Origin: JALTID01 sp027004335 [NCBI: bacterium]
Lineage (GTDB): Bacteria > JALSQH01
NCBI GenBank assembly: GCA_027004335.1
Contig: JALTID010000110.1
Coordinates: forward strand, 482-10,625
Length of the DNA: 10,144 bases
Direction of reading: 5' to 3'
Shown: one piece after another, positions 1-7,231 of the stretch
How positions within the stretch are numbered: position 1 is the first letter of the stretch
Layout of the letters: each line of letters opens with the position of its first letter
Notes under the pieces: model-generated
Databases searched by the model: none
What the model was told of the DNA's origin: nothing
Seen by the model: only the letters and a program-made list of their open reading frames with translations
Translations under genes and position numbers: made by a program

Positions 1-2
1 AA

Positions 3-278
3 CTTATGAAAAAGGCTCCCATTTACTTTAAGATGGCAGAGGTTGTTGTGAAAAATAGCAGAGCTGAGTTTTATATTTCCACTGGCGACCCTTTTTCCGA
101 TGGCCTCGCATCAGGTGTGAAATATTCCTTTGGTCTGCATAACTTCCATCCTTCCTTTGATATTCGCCCTAAATATCTTTTCCTCTATGGGACACGCCTT
201 TTTACATTTGTAAGAATTGGAGTATTATGGATAATGGAAACTATAAGGAAGGGGGTTAGAAATGTCTTTTTACATTGA
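3..278 (+). CDS. C-terminal fragment of a DUF2953-like protein (5' end outside window)
   Basis: An open frame enters from the left edge (the codon at 3-5 is already in frame before the first ATG at 6) and ends at the TGA at 276-278, so this is probably the last ~91 residues of a longer protein. The visible part has the segment TGDPFSDGLASG followed by a hydrophobic/aromatic stretch, then an 'I-R-P-K-Y' strand and a C-terminal helix rich in Ile/Trp/Met. This resembles the C-terminal half of DUF2953 proteins, where a Gly-Asp-x-x-x-x-Gly-x-x-x-Gly helix is followed by a 'V-x-P-x-F' strand. In Bacillus the DUF2953 gene ytfI sits directly before ytfJ, and here too the next gene is GerW/YtfJ-like, with a 17-base overlap. 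The family call is inference from weak similarity plus context; DUF2953 has no established biochemical function. If the ATG at 6 were the true start it would be a 90-residue protein, which I think less likely because no Shine-Dalgarno site can be seen. Confidence 0.55.
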   Translation, partial: LMKKAPIYFKMAEVVVKNSRAEFYISTGDPFSDGLASGVKYSFGLHNFHPSFDIRPKYLFLYGTRLFTFVRIGVLWIMETIRKGVRNVFLH

Positions 279-648
279 AGCTATTGAAAAAATGTTTGGA
301 AATTTCAAAGCTCTCACCACCACCAAAACGGTGGTAGGTGAACCTGTTGTAGTTGGAGATAGGACGATCATTCCTCTTATTCAGGCTGTAATAGGTTTTG
401 GTGGTGGAGGTGGAGAGGGAGCCCTGAAGGATAAGCTTGTTAAAAAAAGGAAAGGTGACACACAGGGCAACTTTTCTGGGATCGGAGGTGGTATGAGGAT
501 CACCCCTGTTGCATTGCTTATAGTTGATAAAGATGGTGTTTCATTTATAAGGGTTAATAAAGGTGGAACAGGTTTTGATAAACTTGTTGAGACAATCCCT
601 GAAGTTATTGATAAGTTTATCAAGAGAACTCCCAGGAACGAAGAGTAG
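262..648 (+). CDS. ytfJ: GerW/YtfJ-family protein
   Basis: This 128-residue protein matches the GerW (YtfJ) family. A short N-terminal helix (1-15) is followed by 'VVGEPVVVGDRTIIPL' (about 24-39), a glycine run (46-51, FGGGGGEG), a second glycine cluster (73-77, GIGGG) and the strand 'ITPVALLIVD' (80-89). It ends with the amphipathic helix typical of the family ('KLVETIPEVIDKF'). The length is normal for the family. The ATG at 262 is preceded by a purine-rich Shine-Dalgarno stretch (GGAAGGGGG, 247-255). In Bacillus subtilis YtfJ/GerW is a sporulation protein needed for normal germination. Homologues also occur in non-spore-forming bacteria, where the role is unknown, so a spore role should not be assumed in this probable diderm. 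It overlaps the DUF2953-like gene by 17 bases and ispF starts 8 bases downstream, so all three are probably co-transcribed. Confidence 0.88.
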   Translation: MSFYIEAIEKMFGNFKALTTTKTVVGEPVVVGDRTIIPLIQAVIGFGGGGGEGALKDKLVKKRKGDTQGNFSGIGGGMRITPVALLIVDKDGVSFIRVNKGGTGFDKLVETIPEVIDKFIKRTPRNEE

Positions 649-656
649 ATGATAGG

Positions 657-1130
657 ATGGTAGGAATTGGATTTGACTTCCATCTGTTTGAGGAAGGAAA
701 GAAGATTGTACTGGGTGGAGTTTCTATTCCTTCGCCCTATGCTCTGAAGGGTCATTCAGATGCTGATGTGATAATTCATGCCATAGTTGATGCTATTCTG
801 GGGGCAGCGGGATTGGGTGACATTGGTGATTATTTTCCCCCCACCGATGAAAAGTGGAAAAACGCTGAAAGCAGATTTTTTTTAAAAAAAGTTCTTGAAA
901 TGATAACAGACAGGGGGTTAAAGATTATTAATGTTGATGTAACTTACATTGGTGAAATTCCAAGACTTGGAAATTATAAAAAAATTATTGCGGATAACCT
1001 TTCCAGAATTACCGGTGCCCCTGTGAATATGAAGGCTACCACAATGGAGGGAGCCGGGATAATAGGCAACAGAGAGGGAGCTGCTGCAATTGCGGTGGTT
1101 CAATTGGAGGCAGGGAAGAATGGTTGTTGA
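657..1130 (+). CDS. ispF: 2-C-methyl-D-erythritol 2,4-cyclodiphosphate synthase
   Basis: IspF converts CDP-methylerythritol 2-phosphate into the cyclic diphosphate MEcPP, releasing CMP, in the cytosolic MEP pathway to isoprenoids. The 157-residue length is normal. The metal ligands are visible: Asp7 and His9 in 'GFDFH', and His41 in 'DADVIIHA'. The flexible-loop motif 'GHSDAD' (32-37), 'LGDIGDYFPPTD' (53-64) and the nucleotide-binding 'KATTMEG' (126-132) are also present. The C-terminal motif is unusual: family members normally have G-R-G/x-E-G, whereas here it is Gly137-Asn138-Arg139-Glu140-Gly141. The ATG at 657 is the only sensible start; a nearby ATG at 649 opens a frame that closes after four codons. 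The Shine-Dalgarno site is weak (a purine stretch at about 634-645). The gene is not next to ispD here; it lies 8 bases after the GerW-like gene and overlaps the following small gene by 11 bases. Confidence 0.97.
   Translation: MVGIGFDFHLFEEGKKIVLGGVSIPSPYALKGHSDADVIIHAIVDAILGAAGLGDIGDYFPPTDEKWKNAESRFFLKKVLEMITDRGLKIINVDVTYIGEIPRLGNYKKIIADNLSRITGAPVNMKATTMEGAGIIGNREGAAAIAVVQLEAGKNGC
1106..1110 (+). promoter_or_regulatory. Shine-Dalgarno site that sets the start of the small Cys4 gene
   Basis: GGAGG lies nine bases before the ATG at 1120, inside the end of ispF. It favours 1120 over the in-frame upstream ATG at 1090, which has no comparable site and would add ten residues (MRWFNWRQGR) that look like read-through of ispF-overlapping sequence. 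Confidence 0.7.
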
Positions 1131-1317
1131 GAAGGATCTTACAGAGTATGTTTCCTGCTATGTATGTGCATGGCGCGAAACCTGTAAAATAAGATATGGG
1201 AAACCACCCTCTTATGCAAAAAGATGTCCTGAATTCACATGGGATGTTACTATAAAAAAAAGGATAATTGCTGAGCTGGAGAAAGAGGAGAAGGGGGGGA
1301 AGAAGCAAGATGCGTGA
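1120..1317 (+). CDS. Small four-cysteine protein of unknown function
   Basis: This is a 65-residue protein that I do not recognise by name. It has four cysteines in the pattern Cys13-x2-Cys16-x5-Cys22-x13-Cys36-Pro37, with Trp18 and Arg19 right after the first pair and 'RCPEFTWD' around the last. A charged Lys/Glu-rich tail follows from about residue 46. Four cysteines in so small a protein suggest a zinc-ribbon-like or iron-sulfur binding site; that is inference. The start at 1120 is supported by GGAGG at 1106-1110. The gene overlaps ispF by 11 bases and argS by 8 bases (its TGA lies inside the fourth-to-eighth bases of argS), so its translation is probably coupled to both. Normal codon use and tight fit between two housekeeping genes argue that it is a real gene rather than a chance frame. 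A G7 tract at 1293-1299 lies in its last codons. Confidence 0.8.
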   Translation: MVVEKDLTEYVSCYVCAWRETCKIRYGKPPSYAKRCPEFTWDVTIKKRIIAELEKEEKGGKKQDA

Positions 1318-2938
1318 GCAGATCAGGAAGCGTCTGAGCCATAGGCTTCGTGGGGTTTTTCCAGAGATCTCCACTGATTTCCAGATCAAGATCGACGAGC
1401 CGCCTGATAGTTCTATGGGGGATTTTTCCACGAATATTGCGATAGTTCTTGCAGGAAAATTAAAACAACCTCCCCGCCAGATCGCGGAGAAAATTGTGGA
1501 AAAATGGGGAGATACATGGTTTGAAAAAGTGGAAGCAGCTGGGCCAGGTTTTATAAATTTTTTTATTTCCCTTGATGGGTGGAGAGAGTGGGTAGCAGGA
1601 ATTATTGAAGGAAAGGAAGATTTTTTTGCTCCTCCTGCTAAAAAAAGGAAGATCCACCTTGAATTTGTTAGTGCAAATCCTACAGGTCCTCTTCATGTAG
1701 GACATGGTCGAGGGGCTGCACTGGGAGATACTCTTGGCAGGTTGCTGAAAAAAATAGGGTATGATGTTTTTACTGAATATTATATAAATGACGGAGGCAG
1801 ACAGATAGATAACCTTGGTGAATCTGTTTATCTTCGTTATAAGGAATTATTTGGGGAAAAAGTAGAGTTGAGGAATGACCACTATAAGGGAGATTATGTT
1901 ATTGAAATTGCAAAGGAAATTAAAGAAAAATATGGTGATAAATTTCTTGAGAAACCTGACCCATCTTTTTTCAGCAGGTACGCAGCTGAGAGGATTCTTT
2001 CCTGGATAAGGAAAGATTTAGAATTATTCAGAGTGAGGTTTGATTCCTGGTTTTCTGAAAGAAGGGTGTATGATGAAGGAATTGTCAGTGATACCCTTAA
2101 CATACTTAGAGAGAAAGGGCTTACATATGAAAAAGATGGGGCTCTGTGGTTTAAGTCTTCCAATTTTGGAGATGAAAAGGATAGAGTTTTAATTAGATCA
2201 AATGGAGATCCAACCTATTTTCTTGCCGATATTGCCTATCACAGATTAAAATTTGAAGGGGGCTATGACCTCATCATTGATATCTGGGGCGCTGATCATC
2301 ATGGATACGAACCCCGGATAAGGGCAGCTATGAAGGCTCTTGGTTTTGATGATAGGAGAATCAGGATCCTGTTTATCCAGCTAGTCTCCCTTAAGAAAGG
2401 GGGAGAGACTATTTCTATGAGCACGCGGACGGGAGAATTTGTAACCCTGAAAGAAGTACTGGAAGAGGTGGGGGTAGATGCTTCAAGGTTTTTCTTTCTC
2501 CTCAGGAGAAACGACTCACATCTTGATTTTGACCTTGATCTTGCCAGGAAGCAGTCCAGCGAAAATCCTGTTTACTATGTGCAGTATGCACATGCAAGAA
2601 TATCCAGTATTTTTCAGCAGGCAGTTAAAAAGAGATACAGTGTGAAAAATTTAAAATTTGATATGGGTGTTATTTCCAGAAAGGAGATCCCTCTTCTTAA
2701 AAAAATCAGTGAGTTCAATGAGATACTGGAAAGCGGTGTTAGGGATCTTACCCCCCATAGGATACCATTTTATCTTGTAGAACTTGCCCGACAGTTTCAC
2801 CAGTATTATAATGAAGTTAGAGTTCTTGTGGAGGATGAGAAAGAGAGAAGCAGTAGATTGTTGCTTGCAAAGGTGGTTCAGGACCTGATAAGAGAGGGAC
2901 TTGATATTATAGGAGTGAGTGCACCGGAAAAGATGTGA
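1310..2938 (+). CDS. argS: Arginyl-tRNA synthetase (class I)
   Basis: ArgRS charges tRNA-Arg with arginine using ATP, and typically needs bound tRNA for amino-acid activation. The 542-residue protein shows an N-terminal Add-1 (tRNA D-loop recognition) domain at about 1-95, including 'GDFSTNIA' (37-44). The catalytic Rossmann fold follows with the HIGH signature as HVGH (129-132) in 'ANPTGPLHVGHGR'. 'GADHHGY' is at 327-333, and the KMSKS-loop equivalent is 'MSTRTGEF' (370-377), which is the usual ArgRS form rather than a canonical KMSKS. The C-terminal DALR anticodon-binding domain starts near 'NPVYYVQYAHAR' (419-430). The length is normal for bacterial ArgRS. I choose the ATG at 1310 because it starts at the family N-terminus and follows a purine-rich AGGAGAAGGGGGGG stretch. 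The frame is open further upstream (to 1268), but those residues are basic and not ArgRS-like. No T-box or other leader is present. Confidence 0.98.
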   Translation: MREQIRKRLSHRLRGVFPEISTDFQIKIDEPPDSSMGDFSTNIAIVLAGKLKQPPRQIAEKIVEKWGDTWFEKVEAAGPGFINFFISLDGWREWVAGIIEGKEDFFAPPAKKRKIHLEFVSANPTGPLHVGHGRGAALGDTLGRLLKKIGYDVFTEYYINDGGRQIDNLGESVYLRYKELFGEKVELRNDHYKGDYVIEIAKEIKEKYGDKFLEKPDPSFFSRYAAERILSWIRKDLELFRVRFDSWFSERRVYDEGIVSDTLNILREKGLTYEKDGALWFKSSNFGDEKDRVLIRSNGDPTYFLADIAYHRLKFEGGYDLIIDIWGADHHGYEPRIRAAMKALGFDDRRIRILFIQLVSLKKGGETISMSTRTGEFVTLKEVLEEVGVDASRFFFLLRRNDSHLDFDLDLARKQSSENPVYYVQYAHARISSIFQQAVKKRYSVKNLKFDMGVISRKEIPLLKKISEFNEILESGVRDLTPHRIPFYLVELARQFHQYYNEVRVLVEDEKERSSRLLLAKVVQDLIREGLDIIGVSAPEKM

Positions 2939-2940
2939 GA

Positions 2941-3621
2941 ATGAAGGAAAAAATTATATTTACTCTTGAGAAGAGAGAAATTGTATTGATTATCACAATT
3001 TTTTTCGTCTTTTCTGTAGCCTTATTTTTACTTGGTTTTTTTACTGGCTCCAGAAATTGCTCCATTGTTGCGACTAAGCCACGGGTGAAGGAGGAAAAAG
3101 TTGTGGTTACTCCTTCTGCGGAGAAAAAAAGTGTTGAGTATGTTTTTTCTGAAACGACAAATACAGAGAAAATTGTTCCTTCCAAAAGAGGTTTCTTGGA
3201 AAGTGCAACTACTTCTGTTGAGGTAATTCCTCCTTCCGGGATGGAGACACTTAAAGTTGTAAAGAGGAAGGGAGAAATTCCCGTTAGAAAGAGGATAAAA
3301 GTTCAGAAAAGAAAAATCAAAAAAGTTTCCTCTCATCCCTCTGAGCTTGTGAAAAAGCTTCCCTCACCCCCGCTTAAGATAGAAAAACCATACACCATTC
3401 AGGTGGCTGCATATAAAAACAAGAAGGATGCTCTACTCCTGATTTATAAGTTGAGAAAGAGAGGATTTAGAGCTTATTTTCAAAGAGTAAACATTTTAGG
3501 TAGAGGAATATGGTATCGGGTAAGGATAGGTCATTTCCCCACGAAGGAAAAGGCTTCTCAGATTGCAAACAGAGTTAGAAGAGAAACATCTCTACCTACT
3601 TTTATTACTATATCCAGGTAG
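2941..3621 (+). CDS. SPOR-domain membrane protein
   Basis: The predicted 226-residue single-pass inner-membrane protein has a short cytoplasmic N-terminus, one membrane helix (about 14-34, very rich in Ile/Phe/Leu), and a long low-complexity Lys/Glu/Ser/Pro/Val linker (about 38-148) expected to span the periplasm. A C-terminal SPOR domain follows (about 150-226). The SPOR domain begins 'PYTIQVAAYKNKKDA' and contains 'GIWYRVRIGHFPTKEKA', the classic two repeats of the fold. SPOR domains bind peptidoglycan stripped of stem peptides at division sites, so a role in cell division or wall remodelling is likely; the exact partner is unknown. Two starts are possible. GTG at 2935 overlaps argS by 4 bases. 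ATG at 2941 lies 2 bases after argS and has GGAAAAG (2926-2932) at a better distance, so I prefer ATG. An argS-SPOR pairing is common in Deltaproteobacteria-like genomes, as far as I recall. Confidence 0.92.
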   Translation: MKEKIIFTLEKREIVLIITIFFVFSVALFLLGFFTGSRNCSIVATKPRVKEEKVVVTPSAEKKSVEYVFSETTNTEKIVPSKRGFLESATTSVEVIPPSGMETLKVVKRKGEIPVRKRIKVQKRKIKKVSSHPSELVKKLPSPPLKIEKPYTIQVAAYKNKKDALLLIYKLRKRGFRAYFQRVNILGRGIWYRVRIGHFPTKEKASQIANRVRRETSLPTFITISR

Positions 3622-3627
3622 CATGCC

Positions 3628-4734
3628 ATGGGGCTCACAGGTAATCTAAAAACAATGAAAATGCCTGAACTTCTCCAATGGGCCGCTTCTTCTGCTAAGA
3701 GCGGAGAGCTTAAAATTATTTCAGGTCCAGTAATAAAAAAAATTTTTTTTCGTAATGGTTATATTATTGGTGCGTTTTCAAATCTCCCCTCAGATTATTT
3801 GGGGCAGATGCTTTTGAGTTACAGGAAATTAAATAAAGAACAGCTTAAAGAGGCGCTTACTGAACAGAAGAATAGTGATAAGAAGTTAGGGGAGATAATT
3901 CTTCAAAAAGGATGGTTGACTGAGGAAGAATTAAAGGATCTAATTTATATTCAGGTTCTTGAAATTATTTATAGTCTCTTTCTCCTACCAGATGGAGAGT
4001 TTGTTTTTACTGATAATCCTTCTCAAGCTATGGAGCTTTTTAATTTGAAGCTCCCTGTGGAGGGAATTATTCTTGAAGGAATTTTCAGGAAGGATGAGTG
4101 GAAGAGAATCACAAAGGTTTTCACTTCTGATGATATTATTTTTGAGGTGGCGGTCCCTGATGCTTTGCTGAACAGTTCATCATATACTGACAGGAAAATT
4201 TATAAATTGATAACCAAGAACAAGACCCTGGGGGAAATTGCCTATAATATGAGGCATCCCCAATTTCAAATTTATAGAAGATTATTTGAGTTATATGAGG
4301 CCGGGATTATTAAAATTAAGATGAAAAAAAGGAGGCCCAAGGAGGAACATATCATCTACCCAGAGGATCTATACCAATCTGCAAAGGAGTATGAAAAAAG
4401 AGGTAAGTATGAGAAGGCAATGGTTCTCTATTGGAAGATATATAGAATGAAAGGATTAAAATTAGATGATACTGTCTGGGCACGGAAGGCAATGGATAGG
4501 GCGTTGAAGATACTTAAAGATCGTTTTGTTCCTATCCACAAAGTGCCTGTTTTAACCCTTCCTCTATCACATCTTCTAAAGCTTCATTTTACCCCTGAGG
4601 AGGGATACATGATTTCAAGAATTGATGGGGTATGGGATGTTGATTCAATAGTAAAGGTAAGTCCATTGCCAGAAGTAGAGGCTCTTTACTTTTTTAAGAA
4701 GTTGAAAGACAGGGGAATAATCCAACTGAAATGA
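3628..4734 (+). CDS. DUF4388 (PATAN)-type protein with winged-helix-like and TPR-like segments
   Basis: This 368-residue protein has no signal peptide or membrane helix. The N-terminal ~130 residues match the DUF4388/PATAN type: '[16 protein letters not shown]' (3-18), 'SGELKI' (25-30), '[15 protein letters not shown]' (37-51) and '[10 protein letters not shown]' (59-68). A helical stretch, '[21 protein letters not shown]' in character (86-106), follows. About residues 160-232 look winged-helix-like, ending in '[14 protein letters not shown]'. About 245-300 form a TPR-like helix pair ('[18 protein letters not shown]'). The last ~60 residues ('[11 protein letters not shown] ... [11 protein letters not shown]') look like a second small helical module found at the end of similar proteins. 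Such proteins are linked to two-component, gliding/motility and surface-signalling systems in Deltaproteobacteria and Cyanobacteria, but the function here is unknown. The start at 3628 follows AGGT (3616-3619). The gene sits 6 bases after the SPOR gene and 10 bases before leuS. Confidence 0.88.
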   Translation: MGLTGNLKTMKMPELLQWAASSAKSGELKIISGPVIKKIFFRNGYIIGAFSNLPSDYLGQMLLSYRKLNKEQLKEALTEQKNSDKKLGEIILQKGWLTEEELKDLIYIQVLEIIYSLFLLPDGEFVFTDNPSQAMELFNLKLPVEGIILEGIFRKDEWKRITKVFTSDDIIFEVAVPDALLNSSSYTDRKIYKLITKNKTLGEIAYNMRHPQFQIYRRLFELYEAGIIKIKMKKRRPKEEHIIYPEDLYQSAKEYEKRGKYEKAMVLYWKIYRMKGLKLDDTVWARKAMDRALKILKDRFVPIHKVPVLTLPLSHLLKLHFTPEEGYMISRIDGVWDVDSIVKVSPLPEVEALYFFKKLKDRGIIQLK

Positions 4735-4739
4735 GGAGG
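4733..4739 (+). promoter_or_regulatory. Strong Shine-Dalgarno site of leuS
   Basis: GAGGAGG lies five bases before the leuS ATG at 4745, and its first two bases belong to the stop codon of the preceding gene. It is the best ribosome binding site in the run and suggests that leuS is translated efficiently on its own, not only by coupling. Confidence 0.75.
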
Positions 4740-4744
4740 CTGAG

Positions 4745-7231
4745 ATGAAAAAGTACGACCCTGCGGAAATTGAGCAGAAGTGGCAGAAGAAATGGGGAGA
4801 AAAAAAATTATTCAGGGCCAGGAAGGACCCTTCAAGGAAAAAATATTATGTGCTTGAAATGTTCCCCTACCCAAGCGGGAAACTCCACATGGGTCATGTG
4901 AGGAATTACTCAATAGGGGATGTAATTGCAAGGTACAAATGGATGCAGGGATTTAATGTACTTCATCCTATGGGCTGGGATGCCTTTGGCTTACCAGCAG
5001 AAAATGCTGCAATAAAGCATAACACTCATCCCGCTGAATGGACATTTAAAAACATTGATTATATGAGAAAGCAACTTAAGAGACTGGGATTTTCCTATGA
5101 TTGGGATAGAGAGGTTACCACCTGTGCACCTGAGTATTACAGATGGGAGCAGAAGATCTTTACTGAGATGCTGAAAAGGGGACTGGCATACAAAAAAACC
5201 TCTCTTGTTAACTGGTGTCCCAATTGCAAGACAGTTCTTGCCAATGAGCAGGTAATTGATGGTAAATGCTGGAGATGCAATACCCCAGTGGAACTTAAAG
5301 AGCTTGATCAGTGGTTTTTTAAAATTACTGACTATGCTGAGGAGCTGCTGGATGATACATATGAACTTGAGGATGGCTGGCCAGAAGAAGTACTTATTAT
5401 GCAGAGAAACTGGATCGGTAAATCCATTGGTGCTGAGGTGGATTTCCCTCTGGAGGATGGTTCCGGAAGCATAAAAATATTTACCACCAGACCTGATACA
5501 CTTTTTGGAGTTACTTTTATGTCTCTTGCGCCTGAGCATCCTCTTGCTCTTGAGTTGACAAAAGGAACAGAATATGAAGAGCCTGTGAGGGAATTTATCA
5601 ATAAGGTTAGAAGGGAAAATATTAGAAGGAAATCTCAGGGTGAGTATGAAAAAGAAGGAGTTTTTACAGGAAAATATGCTATCAACCCCCTCAATGGTAG
5701 AAAGGTACCCATCTATGTTGCAAATTTTGTCCTGATGGAATATGGAACTGGTGCAATTATGGCGGTTCCTGCACATGATCAGAGAGATTTTGAATTTGCA
5801 AAAAAGTACAATATTCCCATCATAGTGGTTATTCAGCCAGAAGATAAGGAATTAAAACCTGAAGAGATGACTGAAGCCTATGTGGAACCCGGCTATCTTG
5901 TTAACTCCGGTCAATTTGATGGGACTTACAGTGAAGATGTCAAAGGGAAAATAGTGGAGTATCTTGAAGAGAAGGGAATAGGCAAAAAGAGCATTAGTTA
6001 TAGATTAAGGGATTGGGGGATAAGTAGGCAGAGATACTGGGGGACACCTATTCCCGTGATTTATTGTGGTAAGGATGGGGTGGTACCTGTACCGGAAGAA
6101 CAGCTTCCCGTGGAGCTTCCCACAGATGTTGATTTTACTCAGGAAGGTGGTTCTCCCCTTGCTAAAAAGGAGGAATTTGTGAATATGACCTGCCCTGTAT
6201 GTGGGGGACCAGCTAAAAGGGAGACTGACACCATGGATACTTTTGTTGAATCTTCCTGGTATTTTCTCAGATATACAAGTCCAGATTATGATAAAGGACC
6301 CTTTGATAAAGGTGAAGCTGATTACTGGATGCCTGTGGATCAATATATTGGTGGTATAGAGCATGCAGTTATGCATCTTTTGTATGCAAGATTTTATACA
6401 AAGGTGCTGAGGGATCTTGGTTATGTGGATGTAGATGAGCCCTTTTCCAGACTTCTCACTCAGGGAATGGTGCTGAAAGATGGTGCCAAGATGGATAAGT
6501 CCCGTGGCAACATTGTGGAGCCCAATGAGATCATAGAAAAGTATGGTGCGGATACAGCAAGGTTGTTCATCATGTTTGCATCGCCCCCGGAAAAATCTCT
6601 GGAGTGGAGTGATACAGGAGTAGAGGGAGCTTTCAGATTTTTAAATAGAGTCTGGAGACTTGTTGAAGAAAATCTTGATCTTGCCTCGGCTGAATTCTCA
6701 AAGCCCGATTTATCCACTTTTTCCATAGAAGAGAAAGAGAGTTACAGGATGCTGAATAAAGCCATAAAAAAAGTGACTGAAGATATTGAGGCTCACCATT
6801 TCAATACAGCAATTGCTGCAATAATGGAATTCATAAATTACATTACTCAGAGATTGCAGAACAGAGAGTCTCTTTCTGATGGAGAAAAAATGATCATAGG
6901 AGAATCTCTGAGGAGTGTTGTGCTTATGCTCAGCCCCTTTGTTCCACATATTACCGAGGAACTCTGGAGTGACATCAGAGGAGGAGAATTTTTTACCATT
7001 AAAGAAAAATGGCCTGAGTATGATCCTGATGGCCTTGCAGTGGATGAGGAACTTATTGTAATTCAGGTGAATGGAAAGCTCAGGGGAAAAATAACAGTTC
7101 CTGTGGATATTGAGGAAGAAGAGATCAGAAAGCTGGCGATGGAAAATGAAAATGTTAAAAAATACATTGAGAGAAAAGAGATAAGAAAATTCATATATCT
7201 GCCTCACAAACTTGTGAATATTGTTGTATGA
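4745..7231 (+). CDS. leuS: Leucyl-tRNA synthetase (class I)
   Basis: LeuRS charges tRNA-Leu and hydrolyses mischarged tRNA in its editing domain. The 828-residue length is typical of bacterial LeuRS. In order: HIGH motif as HMGH (48-51); '[16 protein letters not shown]' (74-89); a zinc-binding knuckle with Cys158/Cys161 and Cys175/Cys178; and the CP1 editing domain (about 220-415) with the threonine-rich 'TTRPDTLFG' (247-255) and '[15 protein letters not shown]' (334-348), whose last Asp is the conserved editing-site residue. '[15 protein letters not shown]' (423-437) and a second CPVC pair (483-486) follow. The catalytic loop is KMDKS (582-586) in place of the usual KMSKS. The anticodon-binding helical bundle begins about 630, and the C-terminal domain ('[11 protein letters not shown]'-like, 774-783) ends the protein. 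A strong GAGGAGG site precedes the start. The stop codon overlaps the lptE ATG (ATGA). Confidence 0.98.
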   Translation: MKKYDPAEIEQKWQKKWGEKKLFRARKDPSRKKYYVLEMFPYPSGKLHMGHVRNYSIGDVIARYKWMQGFNVLHPMGWDAFGLPAENAAIKHNTHPAEWTFKNIDYMRKQLKRLGFSYDWDREVTTCAPEYYRWEQKIFTEMLKRGLAYKKTSLVNWCPNCKTVLANEQVIDGKCWRCNTPVELKELDQWFFKITDYAEELLDDTYELEDGWPEEVLIMQRNWIGKSIGAEVDFPLEDGSGSIKIFTTRPDTLFGVTFMSLAPEHPLALELTKGTEYEEPVREFINKVRRENIRRKSQGEYEKEGVFTGKYAINPLNGRKVPIYVANFVLMEYGTGAIMAVPAHDQRDFEFAKKYNIPIIVVIQPEDKELKPEEMTEAYVEPGYLVNSGQFDGTYSEDVKGKIVEYLEEKGIGKKSISYRLRDWGISRQRYWGTPIPVIYCGKDGVVPVPEEQLPVELPTDVDFTQEGGSPLAKKEEFVNMTCPVCGGPAKRETDTMDTFVESSWYFLRYTSPDYDKGPFDKGEADYWMPVDQYIGGIEHAVMHLLYARFYTKVLRDLGYVDVDEPFSRLLTQGMVLKDGAKMDKSRGNIVEPNEIIEKYGADTARLFIMFASPPEKSLEWSDTGVEGAFRFLNRVWRLVEENLDLASAEFSKPDLSTFSIEEKESYRMLNKAIKKVTEDIEAHHFNTAIAAIMEFINYITQRLQNRESLSDGEKMIIGESLRSVVLMLSPFVPHITEELWSDIRGGEFFTIKEKWPEYDPDGLAVDEELIVIQVNGKLRGKITVPVDIEEEEIRKLAMENENVKKYIERKEIRKFIYLPHKLVNIVV

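Noticed and set aside
319-335. 6-bp inverted repeat ACCACC / GGTGGT inside the GerW-like gene
   Set aside because: Short, within conserved Thr/Val codons and not followed by T residues; no reason to call it a terminator or operator.
1268-1309. Longer argS start at ATG 1268
   Set aside because: The 14 extra residues are Arg/Lys/Gly-rich and unlike the ArgRS N-terminus. They come from the purine-rich end of the Cys4 gene read in another frame; ATG 1310 fits the family.
4032-4054. 7-bp inverted repeat GGAGCTT / AAGCTCC inside the DUF4388 gene
   Set aside because: Short stem in mid-gene, no T run and no position near a start or end; expected by chance in a sequence of this length.
4991-5776. 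Long minus-strand open frame (261 codons) inside leuS
   Set aside because: It lies wholly within the leuS editing and catalytic region, which has clear family motifs on the plus strand. The antisense product has no recognisable domain and many Cys/Ser/Ile runs typical of antisense translation.
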